A stretch of DNA of 26,261 nt from the NCBI GenBank assembly GCA_002490995.1, contig DKVC01000069.1:1-26261 (forward strand), written 5' to 3'. The notes under the pieces are model-generated. The model was not told the origin of the DNA and made no database searches. It saw only the letters and a program-made list of their open reading frames with translations. Shown piece by piece: positions 17,014 through 23,244 of this stretch. The translations under genes and the position numbers were made by a program. Position 1 is the first letter of the stretch, and every line of letters starts with the position of its first letter. The DNA comes from Lachnospiraceae bacterium UBA7188. GTDB lineage: Bacteria; Bacillota; Clostridia; Lachnospirales; Lachnospiraceae.

Positions 17014-17042
17014 ATTATAAAGTAATACTGCCGCATTTTCAA
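17014..17042 (-). promoter_or_regulatory. Promoter of the GH43-GH3 operon
   Basis: On the minus strand, TTGAAA (17042-17037), a 17-nt spacer and a perfect TATAAT (17019-17014), about 40 nt before the GTG start of GH43. Confidence 0.6.
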
Positions 17043-17137
17043 TCCATAACAAAAACCGGGAATATAAAAAAGAGCGGTGATTCCCAACGGAAATCAGCAG
17101 AACCGGGGCAGGGAATGAACAAGTCCCAGAAACAGAT

Positions 17138-17160
17138 GTTACGTTACCAGGGAACGTAAC
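17138..17160. promoter_or_regulatory. Operator-like palindrome upstream of the GH43-GH3 operon
   Basis: GTTACGTT (17138-17145) and AACGTAAC (17153-17160) are perfectly complementary around ACCAGGG. It lies about 95 bp upstream of the -35 box, so it could be a regulator site for the sugar operon. No regulator gene is adjacent. Confidence 0.4.
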
Positions 17161-17199
17161 GCTTAGATCAGACAAGCAGAATGAAATCCAGAGAAAAGA

Positions 17200-17280
17200 A
17201 TATCGGAGCTGTCGGGAAATGGCATTTGTCCACAATACATCTTGTGGGAATGCTGTTATTTTCCGACAGCCCCGAAATGT
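17200..17280. repeat. 80-nt near-perfect palindrome (hairpin or MITE-like)
   Basis: The outer arms (17200-17220 and 17260-17280) match in 18 of 21 positions around GCTGTCGG/CCGACAGC. Inner arms GGCATT-x3-CCACAA and TTGTGG-x-AATGC extend the stem to a 6-nt loop (TACATC). No protein coding is convincing across it. The rest of 17161-17471 shows no gene. Confidence 0.65.
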
Positions 17281-17471
17281 TTCCGGCGTATTTCCCGGCG
17301 AAATGATCCCAATCGGAAAAAGCAGCAAAAAAAGAAACACACGAACATCCCGGAAATCGTCCCCACTGGCAAAAGCCTTGAGGCCTTATGCCCGGAACAG
17401 CTCCGACAGCACAATGTATGGAGGAGAAAGCATGAACGACCACCAGTATTTCCAGATAACTTCATTATCAC

Positions 17472-17639
17472 ATGGTGGCAAGCCTGAAGAACCGGAACGC
17501 CGAACTGGATGAGAACCGAAAAAGGGCGCTGCATGACTACTATGAGCCAGCGGCAGCGCTGGAAGAAGCGAAAGGGCTTATCGTGAATACTCGTGAGCGC
17601 ATTCAGCAACAACGCTCACTCGCCATACATTTTCGTTGA
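17472..17639 (+). pseudogene. Short relic ORF (55 aa), unknown
   Basis: The frame reads MVASLKNRNAELDENRKRAL and continues as HDYYEPAAALEEAKGLIVNT, with a clear helical, charged, protein-like composition in contrast to other frames. It has no upstream ribosome binding site and ends inside the repeat shared with 8.3 kb. It looks like an internal or C-terminal piece of a coiled-coil-containing protein, perhaps from a mobile element; I do not recognise the family. It overlaps the end of the GT2 gene on the other strand by 24 nt. Confidence 0.35.
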
Positions 17640-17650
17640 CAACTGTTTTT
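17583..17650. repeat. Copy B of the 8.3/17.6-kb repeat
   Basis: Contains ATACTCGTGAGCGCATTCA (17588-17605 region) and AACGCTCACTCG-ATACATT (17610-17632 region), matching the copy at 8313-8412 in the same order and direction, with 7 nt instead of about 32 nt between the halves. GTGAGCG and CGCTCAC form an internal 7-bp inverted repeat. The GT2 stop codon lies inside it. Confidence 0.45.
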
Positions 17651-19217
17651 GGTCGTAAGCATAAATAATCCGATACCCGGCCTCCCGCATGACTCTGCCG
17701 AACTCCAGACTGACTCTGCGGATATCACAATCCTCCGGCAAAACAGACGCATCAAAAAAATCTGTCCCGGGCAGAGCCTGATATGGGACTCCGATTACCT
17801 TCCGGAACAGTTCCCGGCATTCAGGGCGTACACAGATATTACGGATGTCCACGGCAAAAGCATCCTGGAGCAAAATTGCCCGGTGCAGATAGCCGCTGTA
17901 ATTGATCGGCAGATTTTCATAATATACAGTGCCATCCTCTGCCATTCTGCCTCCAATTATATGCACAGAATGTTTAAATCCGCCTCCTGGCATGGGGTTC
18001 CCTTTCATTGTTCCGCTCCCCTTCAGGACTTTCTTCCCCGCCAGGCTGCTGTTTCCCGCCCCACGCCTTCTGCCTGCCACACAGCCGCCGACAGCCCCCA
18101 CATCCGGTCTGCTGTCAAAGAGCGAACCTTCGTATTGCAGCAAATAGAAACCTACATGCGCAGTGTCCGCCGCCTTTGCCCGCCATCCGGCCCTGTCTGC
18201 AAAATCCTGTATGGCACGGCGCCCGGCTTCATAGGCATGCAGCTTGCTCCTGGGATTTTCTGCGGTAGAACCGGGGTGGCACCTCCAGTGATAGAGCACT
18301 TTGGGGATGTGTATGATGGATTTCTCTGCATCCGGCCTGGCCGCCAGCCCTGATTCCGCCACCGCCCGGAGCACCAGGTCATAGTCCTGCGCCCCCTCGA
18401 ATTCACGCCGGAATTTCAGCCTCTTTATCAATGCCCTGTCCATCACAAGAAAATGGCAGATATAATTATTGCTCAGCAGCAGGTCCAGATTAAAATCCTC
18501 CTTAAAGTTCGGCTCATAATACTCCGTCCTGTCGCCGTTGCACTTATCTTCGTCCGAATAAAGCATTTTCGGCATACATCCCTGCTGCCGTCCCTCTTCA
18601 ATTGCCGCTGCCATTTCATACAGGGCATTTTCCGTCAACACATCGTCATGGTCCAGCAGTCCCACGTAATCTCCGGTGGCAAAGGTAAGCGCCTGGTTGG
18701 TATTTTCTGCGATCCCGGCATTCTGCTGCAGGCGGATGTAACGAATCCGGGGGTCAGGGTGCTCCGGAATATTTCCGCCGATGGTGTTGTCATTGCCTCT
18801 ATCTAAAACGGTCCCCGTCAAAATACCACCGCCAATTACAGTTCCATCCGCTTCCGAAGCCCCGGAATCCAGTATACTTCGCACCACACACTCTACGCTG
18901 TCATCCTCCGTGGCATCCGCCAGAATCAGCTCCCATTTGGGATAGGTCTGGCTTAACAGTGATTCGATCAGTTCCTTCAGATATTCCGGCTTTGTCCGAT
19001 ATGCAGGCACAAGGATGCTGAACACAGTCGAAAAACCTTTTTCTTCCCACTGCCTGCGCTGGTTCTCCAGTTCTGTCTCCGAAGGCGGCGTCCAGAGATA
19101 AGGGAGCTGCTTTTTTTCATCCAGCCGTTCCCTGACCGCATACCAGGTTCTCTTTAAGCCGTTTCTTTTTAAGTAATATATCGTTTTTTTCAGGTTTGCC
19201 CTGCTAATTCTGCCCAA
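17616..19217 (-). CDS. Family 2 glycosyltransferase (surface polysaccharide)
   Basis: A 533-aa protein with a GT-A fold: nucleotide-sugar entry FSILVPAYRTKPEYL (66-80), QTYPKWELILADA, NAGIAENTNQAL, the metal-binding DHDD (189-192), SDEDK (221-225), and the acceptor/base region EGAQDYDLVLR (274-284) followed by LYHWRCHPGST. This resembles enzymes of the rhamnan/teichoic-type polysaccharide clusters of Firmicutes. The N-terminal 60 residues are a basic helical lead. A Gly/Ser/Asp-rich insert sits at about 117-155, and the C-terminal 150 residues are a second, less clear domain. The start is TTG at 19217 with GGGAGG 6 nt upstream. Its last codons (KMYGE) lie in the repeat shared with 8.3 kb, so the true C-terminus may have been altered. 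No other polysaccharide genes are nearby. Confidence 0.8.
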   Translation of the reverse strand: MGRISRANLKKTIYYLKRNGLKRTWYAVRERLDEKKQLPYLWTPPSETELENQRRQWEEKGFSTVFSILVPAYRTKPEYLKELIESLLSQTYPKWELILADATEDDSVECVVRSILDSGASEADGTVIGGGILTGTVLDRGNDNTIGGNIPEHPDPRIRYIRLQQNAGIAENTNQALTFATGDYVGLLDHDDVLTENALYEMAAAIEEGRQQGCMPKMLYSDEDKCNGDRTEYYEPNFKEDFNLDLLLSNNYICHFLVMDRALIKRLKFRREFEGAQDYDLVLRAVAESGLAARPDAEKSIIHIPKVLYHWRCHPGSTAENPRSKLHAYEAGRRAIQDFADRAGWRAKAADTAHVGFYLLQYEGSLFDSRPDVGAVGGCVAGRRRGAGNSSLAGKKVLKGSGTMKGNPMPGGGFKHSVHIIGGRMAEDGTVYYENLPINYSGYLHRAILLQDAFAVDIRNICVRPECRELFRKVIGVPYQALPGTDFFDASVLPEDCDIRRVSLEFGRVMREAGYRIIYAYDQKQLSTKMYGE

Positions 19218-19380
19218 TGGTACCTCCCTGTTTCCAGCCCATCTCCTCCAATGACTCCATAACGCCTTCTGGTATATCGGAGGCGTCTCCTGCTCCTTTT
19301 TTCAGCCGGAAATAAACATTGCATTTCCCACTATTGTATGCTATACTTTTTCCATAAGGAATTTCCCGTTGGGAAGCCAT
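19204..19380 (-). CDS. Possible 58-aa protein coupled to the GT2 gene
   Basis: The frame starts MASQREIPYGKSIAYN and ends MESLEEMGWKQGGTIGQN. It overlaps the GT2 TTG start by 14 nt, as coupled genes often do, and the C-terminal half looks protein-like. No ribosome binding site precedes its ATG, and it runs antisense to the promoter and 5' leader of the toxin-like peptide. It may be the tail of a lost gene, or chance. Confidence 0.3.
   Translation of the reverse strand: MASQREIPYGKSIAYNSGKCNVYFRLKKGAGDASDIPEGVMESLEEMGWKQGGTIGQN
19319..19347 (+). promoter_or_regulatory. Strong extended -10 promoter for the toxin-like peptide
   Basis: TTGCAT (19319-19324), a 17-nt spacer and TATACT (19342-19347), preceded by TGC, which fits the TGn extended -10 element. 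Transcription would start near 19354, giving a leader of roughly 100 nt. Confidence 0.6.
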
Positions 19381-19398
19381 AGAGCCACAGGCGGCTTT

Positions 19399-19445
19399 AC
19401 CCTCCTTTTCGGAGGGGCAACCCTCCAGACCTACGAAAGGAGGGT
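19399..19445 (+). promoter_or_regulatory. SD-masking leader with two alternative hairpins
   Basis: Four complementary blocks alternate: ACCCTCC (19399-19405), GGAGGGG (19411-19417), ACCCTCC (19420-19426) and the ribosome binding site GGAGGGT (19439-19445). Either anti-SD block can pair with either GGAGGG block. The SD can thus be masked or freed depending on folding, a layout typical of type I toxin mRNAs. Confidence 0.55.
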
Positions 19446-19452
19446 GATGCCA

Positions 19453-19560
19453 ATGTATGTTACAAATGCTGAATACTATTTTACCTCATTTTCCCCATGT
19501 TTACAATTGATTTTACTGGCTTTTCTGCTTTTATTTCTTTCCGTTTTTCCCTTTGCATGA
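19453..19560 (+). CDS. 35-aa hydrophobic peptide, type I toxin-like
   Basis: Starts at ATG 19453 with AAAGGAGGG 8 nt upstream (an ATG at 19447 is too close to the SD). The peptide has a short polar head (MYVTNAEYYFTSFSPC) and one membrane helix (LQLILLAFLLLFLSVFPFA). Size, single span, strong promoter and masked SD fit small membrane toxins of type I toxin-antitoxin modules such as TxpA or holin-like toxins. The sequence itself is not a family I recognise. It converges on the phage-like element, whose leftward transcript, or a separate antisense RNA, could cover its 3' end. No antitoxin promoter was identified. Tail Lys/Arg residues common in such toxins are absent. Confidence 0.5.
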   Translation: MYVTNAEYYFTSFSPCLQLILLAFLLLFLSVFPFA

Positions 19561-19562
19561 TT

Positions 19563-19584
19563 TTTTAGTACCGTTTTAGTACCG
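19563..19584. repeat. Tandem 11-bp repeat at the left edge of the phage-like element
   Basis: TTTTAGTACCG occurs twice back to back (19563-19573, 19574-19584) and overlaps the last codons of the sigma-like gene. It could be part of an attachment core or chance. The other end of the element lies outside the window, so this cannot be decided. Confidence 0.35.
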
Positions 19585-20445
19585 CTTTTCCAACAGCTTC
19601 ATGGCCACCCGCTCCGTGGAGCTTTCCCATGTCCTGTTGAATTCCTGCACCCCGTTGTGGCGGTATGCCTGGGCTTCCAGTTCTTCCGGAAGGAATGCTT
19701 TCATGCTGTTGCCCCACCTCAGCTCCTGGAGTGCCTTAAACTCCATGCTCCTGACACGGCTTACCGTCATCCCCAGAGCCTCCCCGGTCTCCCTGACCGT
19801 CCGTCCCTCCCGGTACCGCATCCGGATCAGTTCCGCCAGGGTTTCCGGAAGCGCCTTTACAGCCTCCTGCAGCGCTGCCGAAAGCTGCCGTTCCCCGATC
19901 TCTTCCAACACGGATGCTTCTATATCGGCATCACAGGGTACCATATCGCCCACGGTTGCACTTCCCTCTTCGTCAGATATGGGGCTGTCCAGGCTACCGG
20001 CCTGCGACAGCATCATTGCAGATTCCAGGTCCCTGCGCTGCTGTTCATCCAGATCCAGGTTATAGGTAATTTCCCACTCTGTGGGCTTCCTTCCTCGGTA
20101 TACCAGAAAAGCGTTCTCCATCTTCCTGTACTCGCTGATCCGCTTTCGTTCGTGGCCGGGAATCCGGACAGGGCAGCAGCAGTTATCTATGTAGCGCTTC
20201 ATCCGCTTCCGCATCCAGAAGGAAGCATACGAAATGAATGTACGCCCTCCCTCCTGCCTGAACCCGTCCACCGCATCATAGAGCGCAAGGTACCCTTCCT
20301 GCTCCAGGTCTTCCAGGTCTGCATACCCCTGGTAATGCAGGGCCACCGTATGGATGAAAGCCCTTGTCTGCTCCCATAGCTGCAGCATGTTCTCCGGCAC
20401 GTCAGCGCCCGCCTTTATCCTGATAACAAGTTCCTCGTTTGTCAC
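19576..20445 (-). CDS. Phage-borne sigma-70 family factor (regions 2-3-4)
   Basis: A 289-aa protein. Region 2 is clear (YADLEDLEQEGYLALYDAVD, then GGRTFISYASFWMRKRMKRYI). A region 3-like part follows (IPGHERKRISEYRK, GRKPTEWEITYNLDL), and region 4 is clear (LPETLAELIRMRYREGRTV, ETGEALGMTVSRVRSMEFKALQELR). It lacks region 1.1. The start is GTG at 20445, chosen because AGGAGG (20454-20459) lies 8 nt upstream; the longer TTG frame at 20469 has no such site. It is the last gene of the leftward scaffold-capsid operon and overlaps the preceding 59-aa gene. It may switch RNA polymerase to element promoters. About 40 residues at the C-terminus after region 4 are unassigned. Confidence 0.8.
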   Translation of the reverse strand: MTNEELVIRIKAGADVPENMLQLWEQTRAFIHTVALHYQGYADLEDLEQEGYLALYDAVDGFRQEGGRTFISYASFWMRKRMKRYIDNCCCPVRIPGHERKRISEYRKMENAFLVYRGRKPTEWEITYNLDLDEQQRRDLESAMMLSQAGSLDSPISDEEGSATVGDMVPCDADIEASVLEEIGERQLSAALQEAVKALPETLAELIRMRYREGRTVRETGEALGMTVSRVRSMEFKALQELRWGNSMKAFLPEELEAQAYRHNGVQEFNRTWESSTERVAMKLLEKRY

Positions 20446-20581
20446 GCCTGGCACCTCCTGCAGATTCAACAGCTTCCCTTATTCTGTATGTCAGGACAGC
20501 CCCGGCCTGCCCCCTCATCACATTCCTGACAGCCATACAGGCCGTAGGGTCATGGTATCCCTCATGGTTCTGCTCCCGCAT
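20402..20581 (-). CDS. 59-aa phage-type small protein
   Basis: The frame starts MREQNHEGYHDPTACMAVRN. Small clostridial phage and integrative-element proteins with an EGY-DPTA-x-x-A-x-x-N pattern occur next to sigma-like or terminase genes. The ribosome binding site AGGGGGTG is about 6 nt upstream of the ATG. The gene overlaps the sigma start by 44 nt in another frame, with the sigma SD inside it, implying coupling. Function unknown. Confidence 0.55.
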   Translation of the reverse strand: MREQNHEGYHDPTACMAVRNVMRGQAGAVLTYRIREAVESAGGARRDKRGTCYQDKGGR

Positions 20582-20656
20582 GGCACACCCCCTGTATATG
20601 GAAATGCCCCAGGCAATCCGCCAGGGAAAGCCCGGGACATTTATCAGATGTTAGGA

Positions 20657-21523
20657 TTATTCTTCCTGCTCTGGCGTGTCCGATCCAGCTGCCTGTGCCT
20701 GATAATAGATCGCTTTCGCCTTGTTATCCAACACAAAGGCATCGTAGCAGATACGCCCCTCCACCAGGGAACCGCTGATTCCAGGCGGATCCTCATGGAT
20801 TTTATAATCTTCCAGTTTTGTAGGTGCCACCGTTGCGCACGGATGTGCGAGCATGAAGCCGAACCCCTTCGGGAGCCTGGCCGCCGGCACCTTGACCACC
20901 ATCGCACCATCCAGGTTAGAAATCACGCCTTTCAGCCGCAGGTCATTTCCGATGTCAGTCTCCATGATAATATCCTTGCACTTTTTCATCAGCACATATA
21001 CATCCGGAATGACCACAAGCACACGGTCCGTTTCCGGCACGTCCGCATTGTCCAGGGCATTGTTTGCCGCTATAATCTCCGAATAGATATTTGTGCTGGT
21101 AAGCGCTTTTGCGGCGGGCTTATACCCTGCCTTCCCGCACATAACGCCATATGTGTAAGTGTCCACCTCCGGTATGACCACCTGCCGCTGCTGCCGGGAA
21201 AGGGCGGATGCCGCTGCAACCTGCTGCTCCGTCTCATCTGTGTCCAGCTTGTCGATCGCAAAGGTAAAGGACCGGTCCTTTGTAAGGGTGAATTCCTCCG
21301 TTGTTGCATCCAGATCCTTTATCTCCCCATAGCGTGATCCGGTAAAGCCCGTTGCCGGGTTCCTGTTGTAATCGTTCATCCCGGAAGTGCTGACCTTATA
21401 TATCTTGACCGTGTGCGCCCCTGTCCAGTCAAAATCATTGTTTGTCAGCAGGGATTTCCTGCTTTCCTTTGTGAATATCTCATCCACATAAGGTAAAAAC
21501 TTTGTGACTAAATTAATTGCCAT
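20657..21523 (-). CDS. HK97-fold major capsid protein
   Basis: A 288-aa protein of the clostridial phage capsid type. The N-terminal arm is MAINLVTKFLPYVDEIFTKE. The E-loop/strand is LTKDRSFTFAIDKLDTDET. The P/A-domain region has RQVVIPEVDTYTYGVM and later DRVLVVIPDVYVLMK, and the C-terminal part is ICYDAFVLDNKAKAIYYQ. It directly follows the scaffold gene (20-nt gap), the standard order. AGGAGG precedes the ATG. No separate protease is present and the N-terminus lacks an obvious delta domain, which fits use of a separate GP20/DUF4355 scaffold. It forms the shell of the particle. Confidence 0.85.
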   Translation of the reverse strand: MAINLVTKFLPYVDEIFTKESRKSLLTNNDFDWTGAHTVKIYKVSTSGMNDYNRNPATGFTGSRYGEIKDLDATTEEFTLTKDRSFTFAIDKLDTDETEQQVAAASALSRQQRQVVIPEVDTYTYGVMCGKAGYKPAAKALTSTNIYSEIIAANNALDNADVPETDRVLVVIPDVYVLMKKCKDIIMETDIGNDLRLKGVISNLDGAMVVKVPAARLPKGFGFMLAHPCATVAPTKLEDYKIHEDPPGISGSLVEGRICYDAFVLDNKAKAIYYQAQAAGSDTPEQEE

Positions 21524-21543
21524 GCTCTATATGATCCTCCTGT

Positions 21544-21951
21544 TCAATCAAGCCCCATTGCCTCCCTGACCGGGTCGTAATCTGCCGCCTTGCCGCCTTT
21601 AGGTATGTAGCTATGCCTGGCAGCAGTTCCCTTTTCTGAGGGGTCCTGGTGGCTCTGCTTATATGTCCGCTCCAACAGTTCCAGAGAAGTATTAAACGCC
21701 TTATCATCATCAAGCCGTACCAGATCGGCCAGTTCGGCAGGAAGACCCTTTTCCGTCAGTTTCTCCCTGGCTTCCAGCCGCTTCTCGCGCTGGCTCACCT
21801 CCGCCTTCATGTCCGCGATCTGTTTCTCATACTTTGCCTTCTCCTTTGCGATCCTATCCTGTACGATAGTGTTCACCTGCTCCTGTGTAAAAAGCCTTTC
21901 CCCTGTTTCCTGTCCGGTTGCCGGGTCTGCGTTCTGATTCGTGTTATCCAT
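21544..21951 (-). CDS. DUF4355/GP20-like capsid scaffold protein
   Basis: A 135-aa protein with an acidic, disordered N-terminus (MDNTNQNADPATGQ), the conserved FTQEQVNTIVQDRIAKEKAK motif, a long coiled coil (to about residue 70), the GLPAELADLVRLDD segment, and a polar C-terminal tail ending DPVREAMGLD. This is the layout of DUF4355 phage scaffolds, which guide capsid assembly and are then lost. Length is short for the family (usually 150-220 aa). CAGGAG precedes the ATG. It is the first gene after the strong terminator and the extended -10 promoter. Confidence 0.85.
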   Translation of the reverse strand: MDNTNQNADPATGQETGERLFTQEQVNTIVQDRIAKEKAKYEKQIADMKAEVSQREKRLEAREKLTEKGLPAELADLVRLDDDKAFNTSLELLERTYKQSHQDPSEKGTAARHSYIPKGGKAADYDPVREAMGLD

Positions 21952-21992
21952 GTTTTTTCTCCTGTTTTACGTCCAGTGGACTGTATTTGCAG

Positions 21993-22045
21993 AAAACAAA
22001 AGCGCGGGAAAGGATCATCCGTTTTGGGATTATCCTTTCCCGCGC
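21993..22045 (-). terminator. Strong Rho-independent terminator before the scaffold gene
   Basis: A 14-bp perfect stem (GCGCGGGAAAGGAT at 22002-22015 with ATCCTTTCCCGCGC at 22032-22045) is followed on the minus strand by TTTTGTTTTCT. It separates the early/replication genes from scaffold and capsid, and lies between the 22.1-kb promoter and the scaffold ATG. Confidence 0.85.
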
Positions 22046-22115
22046 CGTTCAGGCTTCCGGACGGCCCGCAGGCCGGATCCGGGGTACTTCCTGTATTCCG
22101 TTTTCCACTGCCCCT

Positions 22116-22144
22116 ATTATACCATCCTGCCGGCACATGTGCAA
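22116..22144 (-). promoter_or_regulatory. Extended -10 promoter for scaffold-capsid-sigma genes
   Basis: On the minus strand, TTGCAC (22144-22139), a 17-nt spacer and TATAAT (22121-22116) with TGG directly before it (TGn element). It overlaps the end of the 58-aa gene. The start site would be near 22109, about 65 nt before the terminator stem, so the terminator would act on this transcript too. Confidence 0.55.
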
Positions 22145-22293
22145 GCCAGATTTTCGATGTCTATGTAAGCCCTGCGGAACCGCCCGGGCTTCTGGCCGCT
22201 GGGTGCCCTGACCTTCTTCACGTCCCTGCCCAGCCTGTATAGCACCTCTTTCAGCTCCTCCGGCCGTTCATAGGATACCCTTATCCTTACCAA
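22117..22293 (-). CDS. 58-aa hypothetical phage/ICE protein
   Basis: A small basic protein, reading (TTG) VRIRVSYERPEELKEVLYRL and then DVKKVRAPSGQKPGRFRRAY, ending in an ACTCAGRMV tail. Short proteins of the VRVSYERPEEL type recur in clostridial phages and integrative elements; their function is unknown. The start is TTG at 22293, because AAGGAGG (22302-22308) lies 8 nt upstream; a GTG at 22302 would overlap the SD. It is the last gene before the terminator. Confidence 0.5.
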   Translation of the reverse strand: MVRIRVSYERPEELKEVLYRLGRDVKKVRAPSGQKPGRFRRAYIDIENLACTCAGRMV

Positions 22294-22314
22294 CCGCAAC
22301 ACCTCCTTCCTGAA

Positions 22315-22399
22315 AAGGTTGCAACCTTGGTTGTTTTCGTTTCGTTTTCAAGGTTGCAACTTTCTGCGACCTTTAAGTTTGTTTTCAAGGTTGCGGCTT
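22315..22399. repeat. Three iteron-like palindromes
   Basis: AAGGTTGCAACCTT at 22315-22328 is a perfect 14-bp palindrome. Near-copies lie at 22350-22363 (one mismatch) and 22387-22399 (degenerate), spaced about 35-37 bp and each of the last two preceded by TTTTC. They fill the gap between two genes of the early operon, where a protein could bind cooperatively. Confidence 0.6.
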
Positions 22400-22409
22400 C
22401 TGCAACTTT

Positions 22410-22883
22410 TTAGCCCTGCTGCCTCCTAAGTCCCCGCCGCTTAGGCCTGGGCGCCGCAAAGCGGATGTACTGAGATAGTTGCTCCTTAGTCCCCAGGTAA
22501 TGGCCATATGAAAGCTTATTTCTGTATGCTGCCCTCATAAACCTCCGGTGCTCCGGAGCAGCCCACTCCAGGTACTTCCCTGCTTCCTGGTTGCCCTCCC
22601 TCGCCATGCGCTTGAGCGTTACATACAGGCCATCAACCTTGGCAACCAGCTTCCGGTGCCTCCATCTTCCCATATCCAGCATAGTGACCCTCCGGCATTC
22701 CAGAAGCCCGCGGGGGACTCCGTACAGCCCTGCTGCTCCCCTGATCTCTTCCGGCAGGAGCGGCTCCCCGTCTTCCAGTACTGCCTGCAGCAGTTCCGGC
22801 TCAATCCCTGCATGGTCACATATGGCAGGCTCACCATAAGGATGATACTTACGCAATTCTAACAAGTTCGGGTATCTGGTCAT
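22410..22883 (-). CDS. 157-aa hypothetical element protein with HTH-like N-terminus
   Basis: Residues about 5-62 (NLLELRKYHPYGEPAICDHA and then LLQAVLEDGEPLLPEEIRGA, GLYGVPRGLLEC) read like a degenerate XRE-type helix-turn-helix. The middle is helical (KLVAKVDGLYVTLKRMAREG), and the C-terminus is very basic (APRPKRRGLRRQQG), which fits nucleic-acid binding. The ATG overlaps the previous stop by ATGA, so it is coupled to the 74-aa gene. I do not recognise the full family. It lies in the early operon of the phage-like element. Confidence 0.6.
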   Translation of the reverse strand: MTRYPNLLELRKYHPYGEPAICDHAGIEPELLQAVLEDGEPLLPEEIRGAAGLYGVPRGLLECRRVTMLDMGRWRHRKLVAKVDGLYVTLKRMAREGNQEAGKYLEWAAPEHRRFMRAAYRNKLSYGHYLGTKEQLSQYIRFAAPRPKRRGLRRQQG

Positions 22884-23104
22884 GCGGCACCGCCTTTCTT
22901 CTGGAAAAGCTCTTTCAGCCGATCATTGTTCGCATCCATCTCCAACTCAATCTCATACAGAGCATCATTCAGGCTGTGTTCCGGCGCTCCGATAATGTTA
23001 ACCTGTTCTGCAATGAACTGATGCAGGATGCCAATCAGAGACGTCAGCCGCTCATATTTGTAGTGGATTTCTTCCAACTCCATAAAAATTTTGTGCTCTA
23101 TCAT
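22880..23104 (-). CDS. 74-aa helical hypothetical protein
   Basis: A short, acidic, mostly helical protein (MELEEIHYKYERLTSLIGIL, then DALYEIELEMDANNDRLKEL) that may form a coiled coil. AGGAAGAGG lies about 8 nt before the ATG. It is translationally coupled to the next gene by an ATGA overlap. No known family recognised; small proteins of this kind are common in phage early operons. Confidence 0.55.
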   Translation of the reverse strand: MIEHKIFMELEEIHYKYERLTSLIGILHQFIAEQVNIIGAPEHSLNDALYEIELEMDANNDRLKELFQKKGGAA

Positions 23105-23176
23105 AAAATTACCTCTTCCTTTCTGCCGGGAATCCGTGGTATTATGTACCTGTTGTGTACGGCTCCGGCTGTGCTG

Positions 23177-23206
23177 GCCCCTTGATAGTTGGCGCTATCT
23201 GGGGGC
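23177..23206. other. Stem-loop in the gap 23105-23244
   Basis: GCCCC (23177-23181) with GGGGC (23202-23206) and GATAG (23184-23188) with CTATC (23195-23199) form an interrupted stem. On the plus strand it is followed by ATTTTCATTTTG, terminator-like for rightward transcription; on the coding strand no T-run follows. No gene was seen in this gap. Confidence 0.35.
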
Positions 23207-23244
23207 ATTTTCATTTTGTTTCGATGAATCCTGCAACCCTCCGT

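Noticed and set aside
17219..17512. Plus-strand open frames of 81-97 aa
   Set aside because: They run through the long palindrome and have no SD or family-like sequence; only the 55-aa frame at 17472 looks protein-like.
23160..23215. Riboswitch in the gap before the 74-aa gene
   Set aside because: A single interrupted stem without any conserved core I recognise, and the T-run is on the non-coding direction.
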